A stretch of DNA of 51,840 nt from Exilibacterium sp. (GTDB lineage: Bacteria > Pseudomonadota > Gammaproteobacteria > Pseudomonadales > Cellvibrionaceae): positions 1 to 51,840 of the forward strand of contig JANQMH010000042.1 in assembly GCA_028280195.1 (NCBI GenBank). Reading direction: 5' to 3'. The number at the start of each line of letters is the position of its first letter. The stretch's first letter is position 1. The position numbers and the translations under genes were made by a program. This document shows positions 7,900 to 16,764 of the stretch, piece by piece. Below the pieces are notes generated by a model. It worked only from the letters and a program-made list of their open reading frames with translations, ran no database searches and was not told where the DNA came from.

Positions 7900-9732
7900 T
7901 TATATCTCACTCAATTCTCTGGAAATCGAGCGCTGAGACTGGTATTGGGCAATAAAGGCAATTTGCTCCTGCAGCCATGTCCATATCGATATATATTCGG
8001 AATCCGCTGATAACAGATCGGCAATTTTGCATTTAGCGCTAAGGCTCAGATCTGTAAAATAGCTCAGCACCACTTGATTCTTGTCCGTTTCGGCGAAAAA
8101 TACGGAAAGGTCCTCTTTTTCCAAAAACTCGCATATCGAATTGTTAACGATCGTAGTGAGTCGCTTATAAAGCTCTGAATGCGTGTCAAAATAGCGTTTG
8201 AATCTGATACGGAGATGATAAGTGTAGGTAAACGTCGGCTGCTCATCATCTACCGGCCTTGCCGGCGCAACTCTTTTGATATTAAGCTCAACATCCATAC
8301 CTTTGTGGTAGTCACTTGGAATCTGCTTCGACAGTAGAGTGCCGCGATCATCAAGACTAAAAAGGCCTGTATCACTAATGCCGGGCAGTATGTAAAAGTT
8401 CTTATAGCGCCAGCTGTCTATCTCGCTCAAAAATATCAGGTGTTGCCGCCAGGTTTCAATAAGCTCTTTGCTTTGGCGGATTTTTCTATAAAATTTTTCT
8501 GCGTCCCGATCCGAAGAAAGTGTGATATATTTTGAAGCAAAGTATTCCTGAATGGTTTTATGAGAGAATTTGAAGTTGCGGCCATCTCTGATGATCAAAT
8601 TGGTGATCTTGATGATATCATCATTGAAATCTGCTGCCGAAATGCCCTTGAGTAATTCCTTGTTTAAGGCTCTTTCCGTCAGGTCGTTGAGTTCCTGCTC
8701 CGACATTTCAACCTTGTTTTCAATGGAAGCTAAGAAACTGAGGGCATTGAATATTTTTTGTATCGTCACATCATCGAGACCGCTGGATCGATGGCGGTTA
8801 AAGCCTGCTTTGGTGCGGTCGTGTCGCCGCAATAAAACTACGAACAGCTCCTCATAAAACTCCGGTAGTGTTTCCGGCAGGTCGCGATAGGACTTATAGA
8901 CAATCACCATAATTACCACCAGCAGCGGTGTGGTAATCAGCTTGTTTATATTGTAATTGCTTTTGACCGCAGCGATTAGTGCGGTTTCCTGTCTGTCGTC
9001 AACAGCCAGTTTTCTTAGGATATGGTCGATCTCACTATTGCTTAGCGGTGCCATATGGTAATTGGTAAAAAACGGCGAACCCGATATGATTGTATCCGGG
9101 CGGGTTGTTACAAAGAAGTTGATATTCAGGTGTTTTTGGCAAAAATACTCCAGATCCTGGGCGATGACTTGTTGGTTGTCGCTGGTTAATTCATCAAATC
9201 CATCCAGCATAAATACGAATTTTTCTGATGTGAAGACTTTCTGTATTGCCAGGTCGGTGGTGGGCAGGCCCATCATACTCAATACCTCGGTAATATAGAC
9301 TTTTAATGTTTCGCCTTTATCTACCGTTCTGACATGGTTGTGAGTATTGATGCGGCGCAGCTCGAGAAAAACCGGTATATATTTGCCGACTTTTAATTCG
9401 TTAACGCTGAGATAGCGTAAGTAAATGGATTTCCCCTGCCCGGCAGGGCCGAATATCAAGCAGTTTCTCGATTCAAAATCACTAATGCTTTTATGCGTGG
9501 CACTTGTGTTGTTACGTGACAATTTGGTGAGACAGAAAAACTCATTCAGGTGTATGGCCTTGTCCATACTCCATAACGTTTTCACCATGCCGAGGTTTTC
9601 AATATGTTGCTTGGCGCGTTTCAAGTCCTTATCAGAGATTCTCGATTGCAGTCTTTTCCAGATTAAACTGCTGCTTTCCCTCGACATTTCCAGCAGTGCC
9701 GGCCTGAGCAAATCGCTGATAAAATCAATCAT
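7900..9732 (-). CDS. NACHT-domain STAND NTPase, probable anti-phage defence protein
   Basis: 610 aa. A ~90-residue helical N-terminus precedes the NACHT module: Walker A GPAGQGKS (~95-102), Walker B VFMLDGFDEL (~173-182), sensor FVTTRPD (~207-213), and the winged-helix segment ending FKFSHKTIQEYFASKYI (~390-410). The last ~190 residues have no repeats I recognise, so this is not a long TPR/LRR-sensor Avs protein; a short C-terminal domain is typical of the bacterial NACHT (bNACHT) proteins shown to protect against phages. No nuclease, TIR or protease effector is visible. The ATG at 9732 has AAGGACG upstream. Base composition is clearly more AT-rich than the flanking core genes, suggesting acquisition by transfer. 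It stands alone, convergent with the DUF3833 gene. Confidence 0.85.
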   Translation of the reverse strand: MIDFISDLLRPALLEMSRESSSLIWKRLQSRISDKDLKRAKQHIENLGMVKTLWSMDKAIHLNEFFCLTKLSRNNTSATHKSISDFESRNCLIFGPAGQGKSIYLRYLSVNELKVGKYIPVFLELRRINTHNHVRTVDKGETLKVYITEVLSMMGLPTTDLAIQKVFTSEKFVFMLDGFDELTSDNQQVIAQDLEYFCQKHLNINFFVTTRPDTIISGSPFFTNYHMAPLSNSEIDHILRKLAVDDRQETALIAAVKSNYNINKLITTPLLVVIMVIVYKSYRDLPETLPEFYEELFVVLLRRHDRTKAGFNRHRSSGLDDVTIQKIFNALSFLASIENKVEMSEQELNDLTERALNKELLKGISAADFNDDIIKITNLIIRDGRNFKFSHKTIQEYFASKYITLSSDRDAEKFYRKIRQSKELIETWRQHLIFLSEIDSWRYKNFYILPGISDTGLFSLDDRGTLLSKQIPSDYHKGMDVELNIKRVAPARPVDDEQPTFTYTYHLRIRFKRYFDTHSELYKRLTTIVNNSICEFLEKEDLSVFFAETDKNQVVLSYFTDLSLSAKCKIADLLSADSEYISIWTWLQEQIAFIAQYQSQRSISRELSEI

Positions 9733-9986
9733 CAAAGTCGTCCTTTTCCGGCAGCCCGCCGCGTTATTTATTGACTATCGATGGGCCTATTTATAATGAT
9801 GACGCGATCATAAAGCAATACACACCGGCTTTAAATGGCTAAAAAGCCGTTTGACTCGCAGGTGTCGGCGTTTTAGGCACCCAGGCGCAAAGGGTGTCAG
9901 GGTGTGCTGGAGGCGGGCGCTGGCAAAGCTGAACAGTGGCCGTATGTGGCGTTGGTCTCGGGCCGCCATTGCAGGTGGTATGAGTT

Positions 9987-10382
9987 TCAGTAGTACGAAT
10001 TTTCCTCATCGATCTGGCCGTTGAGCGTCCACAGATCATAGAGATAACCGATACCGAACAGGCCGAGGGTAAACAGATAGAGAAAGCCCGTGAGCCACTT
10101 ACCCATGTACATACGGTGTATGCCCAGCAGGCCGAGAAATACCAGCAGTATCCAGGCAACCGAATAATCGATCGGGCCGGGTGTGTAACGCCAGTCGGCC
10201 TCCCTGTCCATGGACGGTATCAGAAATAAATCGATAAGCCAGCCGATACCGAGCAGCCCCAGGGTGAAAAACCAGATGGTGCCGGTAATGGGTTTGCCGA
10301 AGTAAAAGCGATGGCAGCCCATAAACCCGAATATCCAGGCGATATAACCTATAACAATAGAGTGTGTACCACGAACAGGCAT
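9987..10382 (-). CDS. TM2 domain-containing membrane protein
   Basis: 131 aa, two copies of the TM2 pattern. Residues ~10-55 (GYIAWIFGFMGCHRFYFGKP then TLGLLGIGWLIDLFLIP) and ~70-115 (FLGLLGIHRMYMGKWLTGFL then TLGLFGIGYLYDL) each form a helix-turn-helix pair with the G-x-H-R-x-Y-x-G turn. Four transmembrane helices are expected in the inner membrane. TM2 proteins have no firmly known bacterial function. The two halves are clearly similar to each other, pointing to an internal duplication. It is on the same strand as, and upstream of, the NACHT gene, with 254 bases between. Confidence 0.88.
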   Translation of the reverse strand: MPVRGTHSIVIGYIAWIFGFMGCHRFYFGKPITGTIWFFTLGLLGIGWLIDLFLIPSMDREADWRYTPGPIDYSVAWILLVFLGLLGIHRMYMGKWLTGFLYLFTLGLFGIGYLYDLWTLNGQIDEENSYY

Positions 10383-10762
10383 ATCGGCCCCCAGGCAAAT
10401 TGATTTTTTATAACGCCCCGTTCCACAAGGCTTCTAGTATCCGTATCTGTGCCCTGATTGCAAAGATAAGAAGTGCTAAGTAGCTTAATGCAGGGTAAAG
10501 AAGGGCGCAGGTCAGGCCCGCAGGAGGGTTGTTGTATCCACCCTGCCACACTGCGGTCGCATCTTCCACGAGTGTAGCTGTTGGGCCCTGTTAAAGTAAG
10601 TACGTGTGCCACGATTAGTCCGTATTTTTGTTGCTATTACCTTTTACAATTCGATTTTTACGATATTAAGATTTGGTAATACTGATTATATACAGTAGAC
10701 TGACCGGTGTCGCGCAGGGGGCCGGCTCACCACCATATGCTTTGAATTTTCCGGGTCAACAC
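10383..10762. other. Divergent intergenic region, no gene seen
   Basis: Holds the promoters of the TM2 gene (leftward) and the deoxyinosine glycosylase gene (rightward). The stretch from about 10620 to 10690 is AT-rich. No RNA gene or clear operator was recognised. Confidence 0.5.
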
Positions 10763-11284
10763 ATGGTTTACGCAACAGGCTTCCCAGCGGTGGTATCGGA
10801 CGGGGCCAGGGTAATCATTCTGGGCTCTATGCCCGGAAAACTTTCGCTGCAGCAAGAGCGCTATTACGCGCACCCGAGAAACGCATTCTGGCCGCTGATT
10901 GGGGGAATGCTTGGATTTGATACAGATACACCTTACCGGCAGAAACTGGCAATGCTGATTCGGCATCGCATCGCGCTGTGGGATGTGTTACAGAGCTGCT
11001 ATCGTCCGGGTAGCCTCGATACATCGATACAAGGCGATTCGCTTGTCGTCAACGATTTCAGTACTTTTTTCCGTCGCCACCACGGCATTCGCGCGGTTTT
11101 CTTCAACGGCGCCACCGCCGAGCGCCTGTACCGAAAGCATGTTATGCCCTCGCTGAGCGCCGAACAGAACACCGTTTTCCTGCACCGGCTGCCGTCCACC
11201 AGCCCCGCCAATGCGCGCTTGACCCTGCAGGAAAAGTTACATCAGTGGCGGCTTATCCGCGACTATATAAACGGAGAGGAGTAG
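10763..11284 (+). CDS. DNA-deoxyinosine glycosylase (UDG superfamily)
   Basis: About 173 aa from ATG 10763. The motif VIILGSMPGKLSLQQERYYA, followed by HPRNAFWPLIGGMLGF, matches the family of DNA-deoxyinosine glycosylases related to Mug/TDG, and LPSTSPANA near the C-terminus is the second catalytic-loop motif. It would remove hypoxanthine (deaminated adenine) from DNA to start base-excision repair. In-frame codons upstream to 10673 add a hydrophobic stretch not seen in the family. It stands alone between the TM2 gene and the convergent P450 gene. Confidence 0.88.
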   Translation: MVYATGFPAVVSDGARVIILGSMPGKLSLQQERYYAHPRNAFWPLIGGMLGFDTDTPYRQKLAMLIRHRIALWDVLQSCYRPGSLDTSIQGDSLVVNDFSTFFRRHHGIRAVFFNGATAERLYRKHVMPSLSAEQNTVFLHRLPSTSPANARLTLQEKLHQWRLIRDYINGEE

Positions 11285-11347
11285 GAAAAGCCAGCTTTGC
11301 CATTATCTGAGCGACAGGGTTTTTATACAGAGGGTACTGGACATAAA

Positions 11348-12547
11348 CTATTCCGGTAGCAACTTTATCGGCAACGCTTTATAGCCAAACGCTGTTACGG
11401 TATTAAACAGTTTTATCCGCTTTTCATCGCAATAAATGTCGTCACAATTTGCCAGAATCGCACCCAGGGCGACGCCCAATTCGAGGCGGGCGAGTTCTGC
11501 GCCGGGGCAGGTATGGGGGCCAAAGCCAAACGATAAGTGCTCTCTGAGATTGTTTCTGCCTAAATCGACTGCATCGGGGTTGGGAAAATGACGGGGGTCG
11601 CGGTTTGCAGCGGCCATGATGGGCAATACCAGCGTACCCGCGGGTATGGTAGTGCCGGATAACTCGTAATCGCGTACAGCAACGCGGAAAGTTGAGTGGC
11701 CGCTGCTGTTTAGGCGTAACATCTCTTCGATAAATGCCGGTATCAGGTTCGCAGAATGCTTTAACTGTCTTATCATATCCGGGTTTCTGGACAGCCATAG
11801 TACCGTCTTGGACAATGTGTGGATGACAGTGTGGAAGCTGGCCATTACTAGCAGGTCGATCATATCCACCAGAATTCGATCATCGACTTTTTCACCATCG
11901 ATTTCTGCGTTGACAAGCTCGGTTACCATATCGTCTCTGGGATTGGCACGACGGTCATTGATTATGGCCAAAAAGTGGCGCTTTTGTTGCAGCAATACTT
12001 TTTCCAGATATTCTACATCACTGTCATTCGGCTTAACGGGGCTGAGTGTCACCGCCGTGTCCACCCAATGCCGAAGCTCTTGAATGCTCTGACTACTCTT
12101 CATACCAATAAAATCGAGAAAAATTCCGCCGACGAAAGGAAAAGCAAACCCTTCCAGAAAATCGCATTCCGTGTGTCTGAAACTGCCAAGCAGGTCCTGT
12201 GACAGCGCTTCCATTGCCGGCGCCAGTTGCTTGATGATATGTTTGGCGAAAGGTTTTTTAACAAGCGGTCTGTGTTTTGTATGCTCTGGCGGGTCCTTGA
12301 AAACCAGTACATTCTGCCGGCACTCCGGCTTTAACCAGTCAGCTTCGAATAAGGCCCTGCAACCTGCCGAAGAAAAAATGTCATAGCGCTTTAACACGAA
12401 CTTTACATCATCGTAGCGCGTCACTGCTAACGCCTCGGTGGGTTTTACCCGGCAAACAGGATAGTGTTCAAGCATCATAGCGTAAGTTGGATAGGGGTTT
12501 TCCTGGTGAACTGGGTTGTCTAAATCTATCACGTGCTCCGCTTCCAT
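11348..12547 (-). CDS. Cytochrome P450
   Basis: 399 aa, soluble bacterial class. The haem-binding loop FGFGPHTCPGAELAR places the thiolate ligand at Cys347; the K-helix ExxR is E275-x-x-R278; NRDPRHFPNPDAVDLGR follows. The I-helix reads LLVMASFHTVIHTL: the usual A/G-G-x-D/E-T becomes A-S-F-H-T, with His239 where the acid of the acid-alcohol pair should be, so oxygen activation may differ. No ferredoxin or reductase gene lies beside it. It may act in catabolism or natural-product tailoring; substrate unknown. The ATG at 12547 has GAGG upstream. Confidence 0.93.
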   Translation of the reverse strand: MEAEHVIDLDNPVHQENPYPTYAMMLEHYPVCRVKPTEALAVTRYDDVKFVLKRYDIFSSAGCRALFEADWLKPECRQNVLVFKDPPEHTKHRPLVKKPFAKHIIKQLAPAMEALSQDLLGSFRHTECDFLEGFAFPFVGGIFLDFIGMKSSQSIQELRHWVDTAVTLSPVKPNDSDVEYLEKVLLQQKRHFLAIINDRRANPRDDMVTELVNAEIDGEKVDDRILVDMIDLLVMASFHTVIHTLSKTVLWLSRNPDMIRQLKHSANLIPAFIEEMLRLNSSGHSTFRVAVRDYELSGTTIPAGTLVLPIMAAANRDPRHFPNPDAVDLGRNNLREHLSFGFGPHTCPGAELARLELGVALGAILANCDDIYCDEKRIKLFNTVTAFGYKALPIKLLPE

Positions 12548-12979
12548 GGTGGTGGCCTCTTGCTGTTAACTGTCTCCGTGGTTGATCAGGTTTACATCGA
12601 CATCTTTTCTTGTTCATCGATAAATGGGTTTTACACTCAACGCTTTCTTTACGGTGCTGATATGCTGATTGGTTGCGGTAACCAATTGATGAATATCCGC
12701 TCAGCAAGTCTGGAAATTTCGCCGCCTGTAACGTTGAACTAAGGTGTCGATCTTATCGCAGCCTTTTTTGATAGGAGCGATATAGATCTGATGGGGAAAT
12801 GCCTAGGAGCTGTTTCCTAACTCTCGCCTCGCTACGGCCGAGAGTTAGGAAACAGCTTCTATACAGTGCCTGCCGAACGGGGTTATTGCAAGCCCGGAAG
12901 TTTCAATCAGATAAGCCTGATTTGCTATAAGCAAGGGTATGGATAATACCAGTCGTTATAATACTATCGCTTAAGTATT
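12548..12979. other. Intergenic region with a long palindrome, no gene seen
   Basis: Lies between the P450 start and the sulfatase stop, both on the minus strand. It should contain the P450 promoter. The only marked structure is the palindrome at 12805-12860. No credible reading frame was found. Confidence 0.55.
12805..12860. repeat. 22-bp-arm inverted repeat (REP/MITE-like hairpin)
   Basis: Left arm 12805-12826 and right arm 12839-12860 are complementary over 22 bases with one mismatch; the inner 18 pairs are perfect. The loop is CCTCGCTACGGC. There is no T-run on either side in the direction of the flanking genes, so it is not a simple terminator. The near-perfect arms suggest a dispersed palindromic element. 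Confidence 0.75.
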
Positions 12980-14593
12980 TCAGTCGTGATTTTTTACGCC
13001 ACCAGAATGCACCGTTTCCGCCAGTCGAGTCACACGCTGATACCAGTTATCGAACAGCGTATCGAGTCGCCCGACGATTTGCGGGTGCCGGTCGGCGACA
13101 TTGTACAACTCGGTTTTATCGGTACGCATATCGTAGAGTTCATACTCGCCGTCGCCGGCACTATCCGGGTCGTCCCAGGCAACCAGTTTCCAGTGGCCGT
13201 CGAGCACTGCTTTACCTCGCGACCACTGCCAGAACAGCGGTTTGTGCCGCGTCATGGCTTCGCCTGCAAGCAGCGGCAGCAGGCTTTGGCCCTCCATCGG
13301 CGGAATGGCCTCGCCGCGCAGGCGGGCCGGGTATGACGCGTTCGTCAGGTCGGCGAAAGTCGGCATAATATCGATAAAGTGACCGGGAAACTCCGAGGTG
13401 TGATTCGGGCGCTTGATGCCTGCCGGCCAATGCATGATAAACGGCGTATTGATACCGCCCTGGTGACTGTAGTTTTTGAACTTTCTGAAAGGCAGGTTGC
13501 CCACATTGGCCCAGTCCGGGCCGAGCGAGGACCAGCGATCGACAGCGCCCACCGGCCCCCCGCCGATATCCACTATCTCGGCGGAGCTGCCGTTGTCGGA
13601 GGCAAACAGAACCAGTGTATTGTCGAATTGGCCGATGGATTTCAGGTAGGCCAGCAGGCGCCCGATATTCTGATCCAGACGGTCCACCATGGCGGCGAAA
13701 ATAGCCATACGCAGCGACTGGTCGTCCTGTTGTTGCGCATCGAGCGAAGCCCAGTCGCGATAAAGCGGTGCCGAGCGCGCGTAGCTGCCATCGATCAGGC
13801 CCGAATCCAACAGCCGCTGGTAACGGGCCCGGGCAATCGCCGCATAGCCCGCACGGTAAGTCTCGCGGTATTTGCCGATATCCTCCGCCCGGGCATGCAG
13901 CGGGTCGTGTGGTGCGGTATAGGCGAGATAAAGAAAAAAGGGCCTGTCATCCCGCCGATAGCGCTGCAACAGTTCCAGGCTCCAGTCGGTAAAGGAATCG
14001 GTGGTATAAAAATCGGGGTCATCCGGGGTAAACGGGCGCAGGCACTTGCTATCGAAACACCAGGTGCGGGCGCGCTTCTGCGCCGGTTTCGGCTCACCGG
14101 CGCGCTGCTGCCCCGGATTGAAATAATTGGCCGCGCCGCTGCGCAGCCCCCAGTAGTGGTCGAAGCCCAGATCATAGGGATTATCGACACCGTGGTGCTT
14201 GCCCACCATCAGCGTACGATAGCCTGCCCGGCGCAACAGGTCGCCGAGGGTAATATCATTTACCAATGGGTTGCGGAAGGTCTTGCCGGCGCCGACGCTG
14301 TGGGCGTATTGGCCGGTAAGCAACGCGGCGCGTGATGGAAAGCACTTGGCGGCGTTGTGAAATTGGGTAAAACGAATCCCGCCGGCGGCCAGGCTGTCGA
14401 TATGGGGGGTATCGATCTCGCCGCCGTAGCTGCCCAGATCGGACCAGCCGAGGTCGTCGGCCAGTATCAGTAGGATATTGGGCGGGGCGGCCAACACCTT
14501 TTCGGCAACCGGCGCCGGCTCGTTTGAAGAATTGGCGCACCCGAGGGTCAACAGCAAGCTGCCGGTTAGCAGCGCCAGTGAGGCTTTCGGCAT
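12980..14593 (-). CDS. Sulfatase, Cys type, lipoprotein
   Basis: 537 aa from ATG 14593, with AGGAGG upstream. Signal peptide with lipobox LTLGC (Cys19) predicts a lipid-anchored periplasmic or outer-membrane enzyme. Metal residues lie in LLILADDLGWSDLGSYGG, and the formylglycine motif C-x-P-S-R is present as CFPSRAALLTGQ (Cys84). SDNGSS (~residue 332) is a third active-site region. It would hydrolyse sulfate esters after Cys maturation by a formylglycine-generating enzyme, which is not in this window. Arylsulfatase-like by overall pattern (ADDLGW, GKHHG, SDNG); sulfated algal polysaccharides or small esters are both possible substrates. Stands alone. Confidence 0.93.
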   Translation of the reverse strand: MPKASLALLTGSLLLTLGCANSSNEPAPVAEKVLAAPPNILLILADDLGWSDLGSYGGEIDTPHIDSLAAGGIRFTQFHNAAKCFPSRAALLTGQYAHSVGAGKTFRNPLVNDITLGDLLRRAGYRTLMVGKHHGVDNPYDLGFDHYWGLRSGAANYFNPGQQRAGEPKPAQKRARTWCFDSKCLRPFTPDDPDFYTTDSFTDWSLELLQRYRRDDRPFFLYLAYTAPHDPLHARAEDIGKYRETYRAGYAAIARARYQRLLDSGLIDGSYARSAPLYRDWASLDAQQQDDQSLRMAIFAAMVDRLDQNIGRLLAYLKSIGQFDNTLVLFASDNGSSAEIVDIGGGPVGAVDRWSSLGPDWANVGNLPFRKFKNYSHQGGINTPFIMHWPAGIKRPNHTSEFPGHFIDIMPTFADLTNASYPARLRGEAIPPMEGQSLLPLLAGEAMTRHKPLFWQWSRGKAVLDGHWKLVAWDDPDSAGDGEYELYDMRTDKTELYNVADRHPQIVGRLDTLFDNWYQRVTRLAETVHSGGVKNHD

Positions 14594-14933
14594 GGTGGGA
14601 GTCCTCCTGTTATCCGGGGCTGGCATCCTTAGCGGCATTGCGCCTATGGTGGATATACCATTATAGCTATATTGGCCAGGCCAATTATGTAGAGTGGTAA
14701 TATAGATTAATGTCCAGGGTTTTGTCGATAGTTTTTTCAGGGAATAAGCATTCCCGTCAGGGGTGCGAGAGTTTGCTATTTGAATACCGGCCGATCGATC
14801 ACGAAGATAACCTTGTTGTGGTCGCGGTGATATCGCTGGGGCTAATTTGAGCCGATATGGTCTTTCTTTGGTATTTCTCCATCGCGTTGTGGAGTTTTTG
14901 CGCTATATAGCCGGGAGCTAACGGTCAGACTCT
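14594..14933. other. Intergenic region upstream of sulfatase, no gene seen
   Basis: 340 bases, AT-rich near 14650-14720. Should hold the sulfatase promoter (leftward). No RNA, repeat or coding frame was recognised. Confidence 0.5.
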
Positions 14934-15107
14934 TCAGGGCAGTTCTCGCCACTGCGTTTCCGCAGCAGCTCCATTAGGCGCCGGCGGCTCTGCCTGCCTG
15001 TCGCTTCCGTCCCGGCGTGAGCAGGCGGGAACCGCTAACACGGTGGCCAGCACGACAATCATTGGCAGGCGGATAGCGCCGTTCGCGTGGTGTTTTGGCC
15101 GTTTCAT
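14934..15107 (-). CDS. Putative small lipoprotein, 57 aa
   Basis: Starts at ATG 15107, 8 bases after a strong GGGGGAGG ribosome site. A basic N-terminus (KRPKHH), hydrophobic core IRLPMIVVLATVLAVPAC and a Cys at about residue 29 give a lipoprotein-like signal; proline before the Ala-Cys is less usual. The ~28 residues after the Cys are polar and Pro/Ala-rich. No family recognised. The ribosome site is the best evidence that it is real. Confidence 0.5.
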   Translation of the reverse strand: MKRPKHHANGAIRLPMIVVLATVLAVPACSRRDGSDRQAEPPAPNGAAAETQWRELP

Positions 15108-15616
15108 TACTGTCACCTCCCCCTGGTGAACGCCTGCCGTGGCTACCAGAAAAACTTCGCCGCGGCGCCGATGTCATTTCCTGCGGGACTTTCAGTCAAT
15201 CGGCCCGAGGGCTGGTATCGCGTTTACTGCTGCGGCCGGACTGTTTGTGCTTTTTTGTGCTTTAATGGCGGGTGTGCTCTTCAAGCCGCTCAATCTTTCA
15301 AAAGCGGCTTGACTGTGAAGATGAACAGCAACTCTCTACGCTACCATAGAAGTCAGTCATATGTCAGCACTCGGCACTATTCCGGTCCACGCCATTTGCC
15401 TGCTTTTGCAAGGCCTGCATACTTTTCGCACCGCAAATGAAAAACTTTTAAAAACAAAAATTTGTAGATATCCTTGATCCCGGAATTCCCGTTTGACGTG
15501 CCACCGTTAACAGGGAAGTTCTGCGCCATAGTGGTAAAACTGGATATGGATTGTCTGATTAAAAATGAGTAAGTTTCGGATAGGTATTTATATTCTGTAT
15601 TTTTCCCGGCAATGAT
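15108..15616. other. Intergenic region, no gene seen
   Basis: About 500 bases between the small lipoprotein start and the AraC gene. It becomes AT-rich at 15430-15470 and 15540-15610, where the AraC-family promoter is likely. Open frames here have no recognisable content. Confidence 0.5.
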
Positions 15617-16309
15617 ATGAGTAGAAATGTAGTGGCAACCTGGGAGGTCACCGCCAAAGCTGCTGTCACCAGCATTATTGTGCCCGATGGCTGCAGAGAT
15701 CTGATAAGAGTTTCAACCGCCGGCGATATCTGCCGCTGGTTTGTCTCACCCCTATATGATGAGACATGCGCGATTACCCTGAGCGCAGGCACGGCGATGA
15801 CGGGGTTTCGATTGAGACCGGGTGCCGGCATCGATGAGCGGAAACTTCTGATATCGCTGGCAGAATATACTCTTGAAAATGAGGCGATCAGTGAACGCCT
15901 CGACACCTACGTCGCGCTGGACAATTCGGTTGATGAGGCGCTATATAGCTTGAGTTCTGCTGCAACAGTCGCTCGGGCAGCAAAGCAAATCGGCATTACT
16001 CAGAGAACCCTGCAACGACTGGTGCTTCGAGGTACCGGCAGGTCGCCTGTCTATTGGCTAATGCTCGCCAGAGCGAGAACAGCCGCTCGCGCCCTGAACG
16101 GCAGCTCGAGTCTCGCCGATATTGCAGAACTGAGCGGGTATGCCGATCAAGCGCATATGAGCAGGGCGTTTAAGCGCTGGTTCAATGTCAGCCCTGCCGC
16201 GCTGCGGCAGCTGCCGGATATGTTGCGCAGATTTCATGACAAGGGCTATGATGCAGCTGTTACCGGTGTACATAATTCTATCAAAAAGCCATTGTTGTCC
16301 GAGACATAG
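15617..16309 (+). CDS. AraC-family transcriptional regulator
   Basis: 230 aa. The N-terminal half contains IIVPDGCRDLIRV, the mark of the DUF6597-type ligand domain found in many AraC regulators. The C-terminal ~100 residues hold two helix-turn-helix motifs: VARAAKQIGITQRTLQRLV and LADIAELSGYADQAHMSRAF, followed by FKRWFNVSPAALRQL. It is expected to bind DNA and respond to a small molecule. The 3' end overlaps the convergent VOC gene by 64 bases. Confidence 0.92.
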   Translation: MSRNVVATWEVTAKAAVTSIIVPDGCRDLIRVSTAGDICRWFVSPLYDETCAITLSAGTAMTGFRLRPGAGIDERKLLISLAEYTLENEAISERLDTYVALDNSVDEALYSLSSAATVARAAKQIGITQRTLQRLVLRGTGRSPVYWLMLARARTAARALNGSSSLADIAELSGYADQAHMSRAFKRWFNVSPAALRQLPDMLRRFHDKGYDAAVTGVHNSIKKPLLSET

Positions 16310-16644
16310 GCCGTCGTCTGTCCCCACGGCATATCTTTGGCGTCCTGTACGAGAGTTGCATCAGCGGCCAGCGCTCTGTTGAGAGCCAGAGCCACATCGC
16401 CGGTCTCGAATGCAATCTCGAAAGTCGGATTTGCGGCATTGGGCCGGCCCGGGTTTTTACCTATCTCACTCATGAGTTTTCGTGCAGAGAAGGCGATTGT
16501 CGTGGCGCCGGCCTCAAGCTCGCCGTAGTCGCCGCTTTGATGCAGCATTTTGCGCTTGAAACCAAAGGCACTTTCATAGAATTCGAGTGTTTCGGCAACA
16601 CTTTCAACATACAGGATAGTGTATTTAAACCTAAGATTGCTCAT
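16246..16644 (-). CDS. VOC/glyoxalase superfamily protein
   Basis: About 132 aa from ATG 16644. One beta-alpha-beta-beta-beta pair is seen: LRFKYTILYVESVAETLEFY ... AFGFKRKMLHQSGDYGELE in the first half, and PTFEIAFETGDVALALNRA ... AYVSDNNGFLIELCTP in the second. The C-terminal D-NNGFLIEL resembles the metal-binding Glu motif of glyoxalase/dioxygenase-fold proteins. Substrate is not predictable (lyase, dioxygenase or resistance role). Its 3' end overlaps the AraC gene tail to tail, and the AraC protein may control it. Confidence 0.88.
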   Translation of the reverse strand: MSNLRFKYTILYVESVAETLEFYESAFGFKRKMLHQSGDYGELEAGATTIAFSARKLMSEIGKNPGRPNAANPTFEIAFETGDVALALNRALAADATLVQDAKDMPWGQTTAYVSDNNGFLIELCTPVTAAS

Positions 16645-16764
16645 ACCATATCTCGCTGACGCTTGAATTGTCGCGATGATTATAAGGGCGGAGGTTTCCA
16701 TGTCTTGAATAAATGCGACACGGCGTCAAGTCGTACTCAGATCGCCAGGTCGCCGCCGGGTAAC

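Noticed and set aside
12805..12860. Hairpin as the sulfatase terminator
   Set aside because: No T-run follows on the minus strand and the arms are unusually long and exact; kept as a repeat instead.
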